Shown: positions 20,872 to 33,655, numbered from the stretch's first letter. The stretch: 64,000 nt of DNA from Rhizopus arrhizus (GCA_024220505.1 JAKZZE010000030.1:248001-312000); one strand, 5' to 3'. The notes: generated from the letters alone by a model not told the origin. Numbers and translations: made by a program.

Positions 20872-21476
20872 CCGACCGTTACACAAGGTATAGTACGCGT
20901 AATCAACTTTGAACTCGATTATCTCGCCCAATACGATACATCCGTCAACCGTTTTAACACCAAAAAATCCGCCTATTTTTTCTCTACAACATATATTTTT
21001 TTCCGACTAAAAACTTTAATTTTCACCATTTTCGACATCTCCCATGTCAGAACATTCTACCCTTGCAAATTTGCAAATGTCGACATGTCCAACCCAACCG
21101 ACCTCACGCAAGCTGTACAGTATTTATTAAATACTGTACAAACCCTCCAACATCGTGTTACAACCCACGACGACATCTTGGCCGAACTCCATGCATTGCG
21201 ATCTGAAAACACATCTCTTAAAGCCGAGATTGCGAATTTGAAGGCGCAATTGACATCTCCTTCTAACAACCTTGCCACTGCACCTGTCTCCTCTGTTCTG
21301 TATCTTTCTGTTGCTGTTCCTTCTGCTCGTGAACAAGTTCCCACTGCTATGGTTCCCACCTATAGTGCCATTGCTGCTCGTAACGCTTCGAAACCTGCTT
21401 CCAAAAAGCGTAAGCTTGCTGCCAGCCATACTTTCTAGTCGATTGACGCCACCGCTCCTCGTGGGTTTGAGTACTT
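20872..21476 (+). mobile_element. LINE 5' stub D2 inserted in D1 ORF1
   Basis: A second 5' end (CCGACCGTTACACAAGG, 20872) directly follows GCCGAGATT of D1. The frame of D1 runs through the D2 UTR by chance and continues in D2 ORF1, giving an artefactual 258-residue ORF (20662-21438). D2 ORF1 itself is frameshifted by a 22-base deletion between two GCAAATGTCG-like repeats near 21065 and stops at 21436-21438 just after the KKRKLAASHTF patch. LINE homology ends near 21476. Confidence 0.72.
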
Positions 21477-22634
21477 GTGTTGTAGAACAGTAACTGATTG
21501 TAGTAGACATTGATAAATATAAGTCTTAATACAAGATCATAATTAAATAAAATAAAAATATAAGTTTATTTAAATAAGATCATACAATCAATTCCAATTA
21601 AACATATTCTTTTAGAATATGTTTTGTATTAATGAGAGTTCTTTGATAAGAAGAAGTATCAACTAAAATAACAAGATCCAATCCAATATCAGGAATATTG
21701 CTAATCCTTCACATAATTGAAATAACGCGTAAAATAACGTTATTCAAATCAGTGAGGAATTCCCAGAATAAAAGATAATCTATGACAGACATACAAAAGA
21801 ACAAATGAAAAGTTTTCATAATCATAATTATAGATGACACTTGCTAAAGTACCTGAATATTAGAAGAACGCTTACAATAGAAGATATCAAGCCGCTCACT
21901 CAATAAGATATAAATACCTGCCTTCAATTAGAATAATTTTTACTTTAACTTAAACTGAAATAAAGATCAGTCTCAAAAAGTATTCAAACTGTTTCTTTAT
22001 TTTTGTTTCTACCTTTTTCTCAACAATTATTACCATTATACAACAATAATTACTGATTTACCCGCTGTTATGTTCTGGTAAAGTAGTTAAGGAAATAAAA
22101 ATAAAACCAAAGAATACTTTTGAGACTGAACTTTATTTAAGACAATCTTAATTGTTAAAAAGAAATCATTACAAAGTCTACTATTTATATTCTTCTATCA
22201 GTTGGCGGGTAAATGAGTAGTTATGAGCGTAGATCCAATAATTGACATGTTTGATTGAAGAATGATCACTGAATCGATTATGAACATTTTTAATTCGTTG
22301 CTTTATAGATCTTATTGTTCTTTAACTGATCTGGGAGAATGGTTCCGTCTTCATTGAGAGGAAAGATAAATTTATATGAAATGCCTCCAGTCAGATCAAA
22401 GTTGACTAGGTACCTGATCCATTATTATTCATTTACAGAAATGATGAATAGTAAAGATCATGACTTATTTATTGTTCATGTTTACTTTATAGAATGAATC
22501 TAATAGTGATAGTTTTATATAAAAAGAAGAAGAATATATTTTATTTAATAAAGATTTAAATTATTATCTTTTATCAATTTTAATATACTTCTTTTAGTTG
22601 TGATTATTCAATGTCCGTTATCATCAGACGCTGT
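21477..22634. repeat. AT-rich rearranged segment with inverted ends, between LINE pieces
   Basis: Starts with TGTTGTAGAACAG and ends with CTGTTCTACAACA next to LINE piece D3, i.e. short inverted ends of TG...CA type. Within it, AATAAAGATCAGTCTC (21961) has an inverted partner GAGACTGAACTTTATT near 22122-22137. Stretches such as ATTATTACCATTATACAAC (near 22027) recur near 24350. It looks like LTR or terminal-repeat debris of an AT-rich element; no coding sequence is visible. Confidence 0.45.
22235..22609 (+). repeat. Left arm of a 375-bp inverted repeat
   Basis: Matches the reverse complement of 23708-24084 almost base for base (small indels only), beginning CCAATAATTGACATG. The pair encloses LINE piece D3 and an LTR-like block. 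No ORF. Could be the long terminal inverted repeat of a DNA transposon or a fold-back structure. Confidence 0.82.
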
Positions 22635-23059
22635 TCTACAACAACGTGCACCCCAAGATGCATCTCCAATGAGCAAAGCAAGCTATGGTGCTATTGCTGC
22701 CAAAGCTGCTGCTACTGCTACCACCAATTCTCGTCGCCCACCTAGCAAGAAGCGTAAGCTTGCTGCCAGCCATACTTTCCAGCTGGTTGATCCCACTGCT
22801 CCTCGTGGTTTTGAATACCTATACTTGCACAGAAACCGCAAGCTGTCGCGTTCCGAAGTTCGTCGCAACTTACGTCTGCTTAGTCTTGACCTATCCCGCG
22901 TTCTTGATATCTGCTTCCCTGGTCCCAAGGTCGTTGGTCTTTTGGTTCATGTCCTTTACAAAGAAGAGGAGGTTTCTCTTCTCTCTGCTGCTAAGGTTCC
23001 GTTGGTTGATAGTTTTGATCCTCTGGATCCTGTCAACTTGGCGGATCCTGAGCTCCAGC
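22635..23059 (+). pseudogene. LINE ORF1 fragment D3
   Basis: Encodes the middle of ORF1, from RAPQDASPMSKASYGAIAA through PPSKKRKLAASHTF and LDLSRVLDICFPGPKV to LADPELQ, in one frame without start or natural end. About 85-90% similar by eye to copies B and C. Truncated on both sides by the AT-rich repeat material and enclosed by the 375-bp inverted repeat. Confidence 0.82.
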
Positions 23060-23707
23060 TGTTAAGGATACATAAGATTATAGTTACTTTATTTTAATAA
23101 AAGGAACCAGATATGATCCTGAATAATATGTTGACATAACTTGGAATCATTTATAACATTATTCCCAACACAGATCAATAAAATACTTTGATTAGATTTT
23201 TATATTAAGCTTTATTCATATTAACTTCACATAGTCAAATAAGATGATATGGTTGTAATATAGTTTATTGATAATATGAGCATGTTGAATAGGGAATGAC
23301 GATTACTTACCGGATCATCATTAGTCATGAAAACATTTATCCTGACTGAGATATTATTGTTAGCAATGATATCCAATCACGGAACTAAAAGTCTTTATAT
23401 TCATCCGTACCGTCTCCTTAAATAGTCCTATGTCCAGAGTTATCTGAAACCATCCCAACAGAACAGTTGACAATACAAGATAGGAACAGGCTAAACTAAT
23501 AATTAGAAATAGTAATCATCTATTCTGTTAAGTTGATTATAAATCTGTCATAATTCTTTATCCGTATCATGTCTATAATACTCTCACTTTTACATGTAGA
23601 ATCAAAATAATAGTTATCTTAACTTAATAAAGAGATATCAAGTTCTAACAGTATTTCTTTATCTTCGTTGCTATATTATATTTTACCTAAAACTTTCCTT
23701 CCTAAAC
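23060..23707 (+). repeat. LTR-like AT-rich block
   Basis: Begins TGTTAAGGATAC right at the broken LINE frame and ends ...CCTAAACA before the right inverted-repeat arm, with AATAAAGAG near 23626. TG/CA edges and a poly(A) signal near the end fit an LTR, but no target duplication is visible at the left edge and no second copy was seen. No gene. Confidence 0.3.
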
Positions 23708-24084
23708 AAATAATCGCAATTAAAAGAAGTATATTAAAAATTGATAAAAGATAATAATTTAAATCTTTATTAAATAAAATATATTCTTCTTCTTTTTATA
23801 TAAAACTATCACTATTAGATTCATTCTATAAAGTAAACATGAACAATAATAAGTCATGATCTTTACTATTCATCATTTCTGTAAATGAATAATAATGGAT
23901 CAGGTACCTAGTCAACTTTGATCTGACTGGAGGCATTTCATATAAATTTATCTTTCCTCTCAATGAAGACGGAACCATTCTCCCAGATCAGTTTAAAGAA
24001 CAATAAGATCTATAAAAGCAACGAATTAAAAATGTTCATAATCGATTCAGTGATCATTCTTCAATCAAACATGTCAATTATTGG
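23708..24084 (-). repeat. Right arm of the 375-bp inverted repeat
   Basis: Reverse-complement partner of 22235-22609, ending CATGTCAATTATTGG. 24085-24980 to its right is AT-rich DNA in which I see no gene, only a T tract near 24330 and the ATTATTACCATTATACAAC motif shared with 22027. Confidence 0.82.
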
Positions 24085-24984
24085 AACTACGTTGTGAAAT
24101 ATTCGTACTATATCTCTCGATTGGTAAAACTAATGAATAAATCAAACAATCAACGAGTCACTTTACTGAATAATGATGAGAGGAAGAGATCCCACCCAAT
24201 ACAGTCAAGCTATTAGTTCATAAGTCTTTGAGTGATCTCACACGCCATTAAAGAAGTTATCAAGGTAAATGCGGCACAAGAATATAACAAAATTGAAATA
24301 AAAACCTGTTTCAAAAAGTGTATACACTTTTTTTTTTTTTTTTTGATTATTATTACCATTATACAACAGATTGCCTTTCCATCTGCTTTATTGTCATGTT
24401 TTAAAACAAGACACCCTGCTATAGAGGCAGCAAAAACATTTATACCTTTTATTAAATTTGGAAGCTATACGGATTTGATGATAATATAGGCACTATGGGT
24501 TATCCTTTTTGGTTAAAACTATTTTATCAGTTTCTAGCCCAAGAGGTACCCTATGTGCAAAACATATGTTACTTTATTGTAATTAAGCGATCTTTGAAGT
24601 GAAATAAATAAAAAGTCATATTTAAAGAAGAGGGTTTTAGTAAAATTGAAAGCTTGCTTTTATGATGAACAGGTTCAAAAATTGAGACGATAAATGTACT
24701 GCTTAGACAGAAAATACTAATTTTAACACGATTGTCAATATCACCAAATTGAAATTTATTCCAAACAAAAAAATGATACAAATGATTTAGATGCTTTGAT
24801 GAATGCTAGATATAGAACAATTGAATAAGACTCTAGAGAACATGTGTCTGTGATTTTATATTTATTTGCATATGATAATGTAAGCAGTTTATGAATCTTT
24901 ATTAACAACAGATAGCCCATTATAGGCAATTTGATTTATTTAAATTCTTTTAATGACAAAAAAAAAAAAAAAAGGGGGGGGGCA

Positions 24985-26572
24985 AGTTATGCTAACCTTT
25001 GCAAATATATCGCGACTAAGTCGAAGACGAAGAATAAGAATAAAGACTGCACCAACCAAGTAAGCGACACCGGTAAACATCTTGTAGCTAAAGTAAGGAG
25101 TGGAGTTCACCCCGCTCTCAATAGCACCAGCAATATTGGGGCCAAATACGGGAACAACGTTTGTGAGCAGCAAAAGCGATAAACCCGAGGGAAACTTTTT
25201 CATTCCAAGGATTGAGGCAGTGATGGGGGAATTTGAGCAAAATAGGCGCCACTGGTAAGACCAAAGACAGCAGAGAATGCCATCAGGCTTCCATAGCTGT
25301 TGGCGAATGTCCAGATGAGAAGTGAGCTAAGGCCGGTGATGATGGTAAATATCAAATTAGAGTTGATTTTTCCAATACGATCAGCAAGAAAGCCAATCAT
25401 GATTCGACCAACAAAGTTACCAGCAGCACTAACGGTGACTGTAGATGAGCCTTGACTGTCAGAGAGGCCAATGTGGGTAGCATAAGAAGGTAAGAAAAAG
25501 TAAGGAACAAAGTAGCCAAATAAACCAATGTTGGATCCAATACAAAACAAGAGATAATCAACATTCTTAAGAACACTGAGATCAATCATTTGAGATAGAC
25601 GCTTTCGAGTTTTTGGGGCAGGATTCTTGTTCTTACCAAAATACAGGCTAAAACATCACAAAATAAGCAAATAAAACCCAAAACACGATACGTCCAACCA
25701 GGGCCCAATGAGCTATTGATAGAATTCATGATATTAGGTATGACTAAGCCACCGATACCGGAGCCACTAGCAGCCATTCCAAGTGCAAGACCTCTACGTC
25801 GATTGAACCATTGAGGAGCTACCCCCATCATAGCCATGTAAACACAGGAAGCACCCAAACCAAACAATATGCCTTGAGAGAGATACAAGTGCCAAACTTG
25901 AGAACTAAGACTTGCCATTTCCAAAGCCAAGGAAATAAAGATGGTACCAATAATCAATACAGGACGAATGCCCACTACAGATACCAAGATTTGGGAAAAG
26001 GGACCGCCGAGATTCATGAAAACCAACGCAAGAGTACCAACAAAAACTAAGATTAAGCGAGGCATTTTGAATATGATCAAACATGTATTGTTCATAGTAA
26101 TCTTGCATGACACCTATAAAAAATAAATAGATAAAAAGATGGGTTATCATCCAATAGCTGAATCCAGTGAGTTTATTTCAAATCTTACCCCTATAACAAA
26201 ATGGTTAGCATAACATAACAGTATACTTGTAATCATACCAACTAGTGCAAGTACCAAATGTTGTCACTTGAACTAAAAATGCGCCTAATACAACAAACCA
26301 ACCATAGCCACCGTCAGTTTGATCATCTTCATCAATAATAGAAGGTAATGAATCTTCATTTTGATCTTTTACTTTTTCATCCACTTCAACTATAAATATT
26401 CAATCCATCAGTCATGGCTTCACCACTTGTCGCTTTCTTTTTTGTGGTAAACCATACTTTCGTTTACATCTGAGCTTGATTCACTGTTATTTCGTATTTC
26501 AAAAGAAGCACTAGCTTCAGGTAATGAATTATCAGGTGGATGATCTAAATTAAGGTTACATTCGATTATCAT
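24985..26572 (-). pseudogene. MFS monocarboxylate-transporter-like gene with apparent frameshifts
   Basis: Membrane transporter of the major facilitator superfamily, closest in pattern to fungal monocarboxylate transporters. Reading minus: ATG at 26572, an acidic N-terminus, intron 26390-26457, then DGGYGWFVVLGAFLVQVTTF (TM1, 26389-26239), GVMQDYYEQYMF, VGTLALVFMNLGGPFSQ, PQWFNRRRGLALGMAASGSG, KTRKRLSQMIDL, FVGRIMIGFLADRIGK, and SGLSLLLLTNVVPVFGP to about 24985. Three changes of frame sit in homopolymers: extra T near 26052, missing T near 25638, missing C near 25226. Either a pseudogene or homopolymer sequencing errors. A two-base exon (26189-26190) seems needed between two introns. The 3' end runs into A14/G9 tracts. 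Confidence 0.72.
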
Positions 26573-27318
26573 TTTAAAAAATAATTGATGGTTTTTTTTA
26601 AGAGAAACGATTAACGTACGGGGTACAAGAGATTAAAAAAAGTGGATTGATATTCTTGTTGGATAAAACGACTTGGTTTGACCCAAAAAAAACAAATTCT
26701 TTTCTGAATAAAAGAAGATAAAAATCCAAGTTGAAGCACAGGGTTCCCTTCTTTTATCCTTTTTTATTATTATTCTAGATCTGATAAGCTTTCTGCTGAG
26801 CAGAAATTAGCAAGCCAGAATTCTCTTTTGAGATACATGCTCTATAAATAAATAAATAAAATATAATTGATCGTTTTCTATCAGTGGTGCCACATACTAT
26901 TTGAAATGCTTGTCATTAGAGTTTCTTTATGTCTTTCCTACTTGCAATAGGAAAAGCATGATTTGAAATATTATCTTGACACAACATTGTATTATTTAGA
27001 CATCCTTTTTTTTTTTTAAAAAAAAAAGAAGGCAAAGTTCAAGTCTTATTAACGGATAATTAGATTAAGTCGCTAGTATGTTTTTGGAAGTTTTGTATGT
27101 TTTGTAAAATGTGTAAATTATGTCATTACGAATTTTTTTTTCCATTGACTATTTCTTAATAGCAACTGGTTCATAGATTCTATGCATTGGCCGAAAACTG
27201 TACGCATTCATCACAGCATATTATTATTGATAGCAAAAGTAAAATTTGTGGGATTACACCACTCGACAAAAGCAGGCATATGAAGTACATTTTCTTCCGC
27301 TACTCTGCCAAGATGACG

Positions 27319-27357
<39 letters not shown>

Positions 27358-28339
27358 AGAGTTGCACTTGACTAGGAAGGAGGATGAGTACATGGTTACG
27401 ACCTGGAAGAAAAATAGAAATAAAAGAGCCACGGGAAAAAGGTGAGGAGATGTCTTGTACTTTTGACCAAGAATAAGAATTGAATTAAGCTTGATCATTC
27501 TAGTTGAAACAATTGATTTTGTTGGATTTGATGATAAATGGAGTAATAACTGTTTTTTTGGGGGATAAATTGAGTTGTAAAAATTGAAGATGCAATTGTA
27601 AATGTCACATGTTGTTAGCTAAATCTATTGTTGAAATAATATGCATTGAATTTAAATTGTCAAAAGGGAAAGGCTTTTAATCCAATGGTTGAATACGAAT
27701 TAGATGCATGGATCATTTGGATAAAGCTTGTAAGGTTGAATTGTTTCCTTTTTCTCTATTTTTAATTGCCAGTTTGTACATTACTAAAATGTAAAAGCCT
27801 CTCTAATTCATGAGAAGAAAAAATAAGTTTGGATATCAAATCATATCTTCTGTATGCAAGGACAAAAGATGAAGAACAAAGGATTTGAAAAGCCGTTGTT
27901 TTTTGATAGTGTTTGTCCTTCTTGAATATCCTACTTCTCACAAATCATATTTCTTTTAAAGTGCCTCCTCTTTTTTGTTTGGTGGCCTGGTATAGATTAC
28001 ATTCTGTATGAAATAAACTGTCATCATAACCTCTACAGCTACGACAGAGATTTTTAAATCGATTGCCTCAAAATCCTAACTAGGATCTATTTGTCTAATC
28101 TCTTCACTGCTCCTTTTCCTTTGATTTTTACCTTTGATCTACAAGGGCTTTCAGATTCTTTTAAATCTTACTTTTGACCTAGCTATGCCGAAACAGCGTC
28201 TACAGGATACTATATGCTAACTAGGACCGTGTAAAATTATAAATAAGTAAAAGAATCATTTAATCGTAAACAATAATGCTAAAGTTCATTCAATTTCTGA
28301 TAATCTATCTTTGGAATAAAATTTGTTGACTGTGTAAAT
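26573..28339. other. AT-rich intergenic DNA, no gene seen
   Basis: No credible coding frame on either strand. Contains a run of about 35 A (27320-27354) and other homopolymers. Confidence 0.6.
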
Positions 28340-28860
28340 ATTGAATATGACAACATTGACCACATGGTTGAACGCAAGTTTAATATTATCGACAGTCATG
28401 CCTCTTCTTATGTCAGTACAATTATTATTGGAACAGACTCATTTAATGAATGTCTTAAAAGTACTGAAAAAAAGAGCAGACATTTCTATTCTAGATAAAG
28501 CTTATGAATCAAATATTCCATGAACCGATATAAAAGAAAAAAGAACAATTTTTTCAATATAACTATTAAGCCATTTAAAGAAGCAAACAATAAAATAAAA
28601 GAAGTATACAACATCAAAGAGATTATCTCACATCTTCCAATGCCAAAGAACTATGTTGTTAATATAAAGTGATATCCAGTAACATGCACCTTACAACCTA
28701 AGTTAATGGATATCATAAATGGTTAATTAAATGAAGGTATTATCATTCCAACGACACCTTCCAAATCAAGTTTGTCAGTGAGAATACAAGAAAAGTTTGG
28801 ACGGCACTTGGACGGATACAATTCGATTAATGTTGGGGCTCTAGAATGTTAAACAAGGTC
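28340..28860 (+). pseudogene. Decayed Ty3-like pol trace
   Basis: Read across frames and stops, this stretch resembles the region just before and at the start of a Ty3 RT: around 28705-28790 DIING-LNEGIIIPTTPSKSSLSV is like the conserved EGIIxPSTSP block, followed by KFGRHLDGYNSINVG in place of the KKDGxxR/DYRxLN block. Multiple stops. Weak evidence; a search would be needed to confirm it. 28861-30334 shows nothing further that I recognise. Confidence 0.35.
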
Positions 28861-30334
28861 ATACCAGCTGATAATCATCCACTTTTACTAATAACATAAT
28901 TAATTCAGTGTCTGCTGCAATCATTTTTAGCAATGCTAATTACAGTAATCCTTAAGTGAAAGACAGTGATTGCAACCAAATATTGATGTCTACTGTTCGT
29001 ATAGTCCTTGGTGAATCAATATCCTATGGTGTCGTTGGGATATGAGGAGAGCATGGGAAAGGCACATGAGGTCTATTATCAAAGTCGTTAATTCTACAGT
29101 GAAAATTGTACAAGTCCATGCACACTAAAGTTATTTTAAATGCAGTGAATATGTTGTCAATTTTGATTCTTTTAAAAATGAGTTTCAGAAGAGTTCTTTG
29201 TCTTTTTTTTTTTTTTTTTTTTCAATTATTAATATGAGTAAAAGACAATCATGGGTTCTGAGATATTTGCAGATAATGAAGTGAGAAAAAAGAAAGGAAA
29301 TAGTGCTTGAAAACTAGTGAATGAGTCTCTATGTAACCTCTTTATTAGATTTCAAGACGAGAGAGAGAACCCATTTAATCAAACTACGCCTTTATATAGG
29401 AAATGAAATTATTCAGGGACCGAAGTGAGTTCAAGGTCAATTTTAGTATTGAGCTTGAACAATATAAACATTGTATATGAGCTTTTAAGGAATATGTAAT
29501 AAGTGATATTATGTATTCAGTACTTGTTATTTCTTATATAAGATCTGAGTAATCTCATACGAATAATAGTATTTAATGAGGTAAATACGACAGGTTCATT
29601 CTTGGAGAAAAGTTGTGCATTTATTACCAATAGTTATGTTAAGCTATGTCATAACCAGTTAAAGTCTATTAATTTGGTTGTTCTAGAAATACTCGTGTGG
29701 ATAGAACGATTCATGGTTTTTCACAAGCTTTATTATCGACAAGACCCTGTACATATTCAATTTGTTGTAAAATGAATGTTTTTATCAAGAAAAAAAAAGA
29801 AGAGCAGATAATACAAGCTGTTTGATTTTTTATAAAATGTTCTATTGAAACAGTTTTTTAGAGGTGAACCCTTTTCTCAATCCTGCTTTTCAGAATAACT
29901 ATCTTTCTGGTTATTCATGCCCTGATGAAATGAACTATGCAAGCACATCTTTGTTTTTAGAGTAAATAGGTTCCTTACACTGCCAGAAAAGTTAATTTTT
30001 TATTGTCTCAGTGAATAGACAAGTTTTTCTTTTGAAAAGAATAAGCTTGAGATATTGAATGACAAAGAACTCAAATAGACTATGTATGACAGTGCCATTT
30101 CACCAAATAGACAGAATCAAATAAATATTTTCTTTGTGGCTGCTCACAAATGAGATGTATTTGAAGACATCCCAGCCTGTGCAACATCGGTTCCTCAATT
30201 ATCAATTTTATAAAACAAGACGTGGTTTGTATCTAATGGGTTCTTTCTCAATGAAGAGGTACAAGAGACTCATCGATTATGAAGTTTCCTTTCATATCTT
30301 ATTTTACTTTTAATCGACTACAAACTATAACACC

Positions 30335-32520
30335 ACATGCTTTCTTCACTCGTCCTAATGGTCCGGCGATGGCAGTGGAAGTAATGGCTCATCATTTAGT
30401 TTCTCTCTATAATGGTCATTTGTTTCCATCTAACTGTTCATCGACTTCTCCTGATTCATCTTCTCACTATCTGCCTTTTGTTCCTTCTAGTTCATCTCTC
30501 TTGGTTTGTCTCCTCTGGTGCTGCTGCTCTTACATCTTCATTAACTCATTCCACTCATTCAATCTTTTCGCCTGCAACATTGATTTTACTCATCGATCAA
30601 TTACCAATACGCAAAGCTCCTGGTGCTGATCACATCAAGGCCGAGATGCTCAAGCCGATCAGTACTGACCTCTCCCACTTGCTGTCTTGGTTCTTTTCCC
30701 TATGCTGTCAATGGTCTTACGTTCCTTCTCTCTGGCGGCATGCTCAAGTCTATCCGATCTTCAAGAAAGGTGATCCTTCGCTGCTGCCCAACTATCGACC
30801 AATCTCACTGACCTCGGTGTTCAGAAAGCTCCTTGAGCTTAGTCTTGCTCCATGGCTCGCCTCGGTGTCGCCTCGACTTGATCTGGCTCAAGGTGGCTTT
30901 CGTCCTCGTCGCTCAGCTCTTGACCAAGCCTTATGTCTTCATGAGCTGATGCAGTCCTACTATCGTCGATCCCATCGTTTCCCTGTGGTGGCATTCCTGG
31001 ATATCAAGTTGGTCAACGATACAGTCGACCGGCGTGTTATCTGGGATGCTCTCTCTCGCTCTGGTGCTTCAAGTCCGTTCCTGTCTCTCTTGGTTCATCT
31101 GTTTGATGATGTCTCGGTGTCTGTCTTGGTGTCAAATCACTCGTCCGCTCCTTTTTCTCCTGTCACCGGTGTCTTGCAAGGTTCTGTTCTCAGTCCTCAC
31201 TTGTACTCGGTGTACATCAACACTCTTCCTACTTTACTTCGTCAAGTCGCTGCTCCTGCCACTCATTTGGTTCCCTCCTCTGGTTCTGCTGATGCTGGTA
31301 TGGTCCCAGTCAACTCTCTCCTCTTTGCTGATGATGTCGCAGTCATTGGCTCGGCAAAGTCAGTCAAAGAGAGGCTCAAGCTCTGTGAAGAACACTCGTT
31401 GTCTCTTGGATATCGTTGGAATCCTCTGAAGTGTGCGGTGCTCAACCACCCACCATCATCATCTTCCTCGTCTTCTCTTCCGTCTTCATCTGATCGCCTC
31501 CAGTTGTACGGTATTCTTTTGCCTTTGGTGGATGAGTTCGTATATCTTGGAGTGCCCTTCGTCAAGTCTGGTCTCTCTGCTCCTTCCTTGGTTTCTCTTC
31601 GATCTCCTGGTGTTCTCAAGGTCATGGCTATTCTGAACAAGATTGGTGTCAACCGTCAAGGTTTCTCTCTTCTGCTCTGTGCACGTATCTATGCTACCTT
31701 TGTTCGCCCGAAGTTTGAGTATGGCCTAGCCATATCTCGGCTGACGGCAGCTGACCTCAAGTCTATAGAAGGTCTGCAAGATCGCTGTCTTCGTATGATG
31801 GTTGGTGGTCATCGTACCTCATCCACTACTATCATTAAACATGTTACCACGCTGCCATCGATGAGACATCGTGTAGATGTGCTTGTCACTCGTTACTGTC
31901 TTCGTGCTCGCTCTCTTCCTGATTCTTGCCTGCTGTCTCTCCTGTCGTCAACGCTACCTGTCTCACGTATACAAGTCCATCTTCAAAAGAATCCGCTCTT
32001 TTTGGCTCTGCCTTCTCCTCTTCCGTCCTCCGATGCTCGGCTCAAGACCTTCTTTCGCCAGTATCGTGAGCGTCAAGTCACATCTCTTGTCACCTCCACT
32101 ACTCAGGTTCTCTTACGCGCATGTCGCCCTGCTCTGGTGGTTGATCCCATCTTATACGTTCCTGCAACTCGTGCAGAACGCTCTCTCTTGGTTCGTTGGC
32201 GTCTTGGTTGGCTGCCAGGTAAGCCTGAAGACTGTCCTTGCGGCCGTGATCGTCGCTCTCATCGTCACTTTCTAGAGTGCGACCTTATACCATCATTCCT
32301 CTGGTCTGATCTACCTCGCTGTCCTCCTGGGTCTTACCCAATTGACTTTGCTCTTTCTTCATTGTCTCTTGGTCGTTCAGCTCGCTGTTCTCCTTGGTGG
32401 TCTTCTCTTCTTTTGATGCTTTGGCATATTCAACGTCTCTATCGTCCTGATAGGAATCTTCCTATTGACTCTTCTCCTGGTGCCTCATGGTATTCTCGTT
32501 CTTCTCGCAACTCTGACTGA
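30335..32520 (+). pseudogene. LINE ORF2 fragment, copy E
   Basis: RT part of ORF2, lacking the endonuclease. A frame change near 30560-30600 separates the first 80 residues from the main RT frame, which is then open from 30606 to 32520: APGADHIKAEML, FADDVAVIGS, and CPCGRDRRSHRHFLEC at the end. Motif A reads FLDIKLVNDTVDR instead of FLDIKSAYDTVDR: the catalytic Asp of LDIK stays but the conserved Tyr next to it is lost, which would be expected to weaken polymerase activity. Confidence 0.87.
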
Positions 32521-32798
32521 AACCCTTCTTTGTCTGTCTCCTGCTGATCCCCCACGGAAGTAAAGCTATCAAAGTCCCTTACCGTTGGGTTGTGACAGTA
32601 GGTCAGCTAAGTTGTGGAAGTAGGCAGTCCATCTCATCTTTTGCTTTATCTTTTTTTTGGAGTTTTTCTGTTTCTCAGGCTCCTTTTTGTACTTATTCTT
32701 TTTTCTTTGTACTTGAAGATGCAACAATGACTTTTTAGTCGCCTGCAATATATCTTTGTAATTAAATAAAAACAAAATCTTTAACCTGAGCTAAGCGA
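30335..32798 (+). mobile_element. LINE copy E (5'-truncated)
   Basis: Homology to the LINE family starts near 30335 (TRPNGPAMAVEVMAHHL, equivalent to HPDGPSKAVEVMASHL of copy B) and runs through the RT to the 3' end near 32798 (AGCTAAGCGA). Unlike A-C it is not followed by another 5' end. Subfamily differs from A and B in the region between the FADD motif and the zinc knuckle. Confidence 0.88.
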
Positions 32799-33655
32799 TC
32801 ACTTGACGGTATAAATCAGTAATTGGATATGACCGAAACAGCAATTTTCCCACCCGAATAAACTTGTTTATCCTTGGATGGTGTTGTGGTCTTTAATGTT
32901 CAAGAAATGCGTTTTATACAAGGTCTGAGTGAGTGTATTTGATGGTGAATAATGATAATTTAAAGCTGGTGTGTTTTTTCTTATTAAAATGTCCAACTGT
33001 GGAATGGACATGTTATTTTTTTCGATCAATAAATCGTAAAGCGAGTTTTGTTCTGGCAAGGTAATTTAGGCAATAAGAATAAAAGATCCTAAAGTACATA
33101 ATTTACTTTTGGTTTTGCAAGGAATGTCTAGTGATGAGCTTAATTCAAGCAAATGGTAGGCCACATGCATATTGTTCATCCTAAAAAATCGTTACTCTTG
33201 GATTAGAACCCTACAAAACCAGACTTGTTTATAGCTCTTTAAAAACTTGTTGAAAAAGGTAAATTTGCATCGTTTTTGCTCTATTTTTCAAGCATGTCCA
33301 CTAATATTTTTCTTTACCTAATTGCTGCTATCAGAATGTTGTATAATTCAAAATAGAAAATACAACACATTAGCCCCCCCCCCTCTTTCCATCATACGAT
33401 ATATGCTGTAAAAAGCATAATGCTAACAAGTACTAATGTTTTAATTTGTTTCACAGCTTTAGATGTAAAAGAATAGCATTATAGCTTTATTATAATGTCA
33501 ACAGTTGTGTTGAATTACCTAATAGCTAGTGAGTGACAACTGCAGCCAACAAGAATCATTTATAAAGTAAATCGCTTTATTTAATATAAAGAACCATTAT
33601 ACACTATATCCGCCTTTCTGTCACACACATAAATTTACGAATAATTTGCTTTTAA
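32799..33655. other. Intergenic AT-rich DNA between LINE E and the sex-locus gene block
   Basis: No supported gene. A 63-residue minus ORF (32868-33059) has no start context or family resemblance I recognise. Contains C9 and other homopolymers. Confidence 0.55.

Noticed and set aside
20662..21438. 258-residue ORF
   Set aside because: A chance fusion of D1 ORF1, the D2 5' UTR and frameshifted D2 ORF1, not one protein.
24232..24489. 85-residue plus ORF
   Set aside because: Built around a T17 tract in AT-rich repeat DNA.
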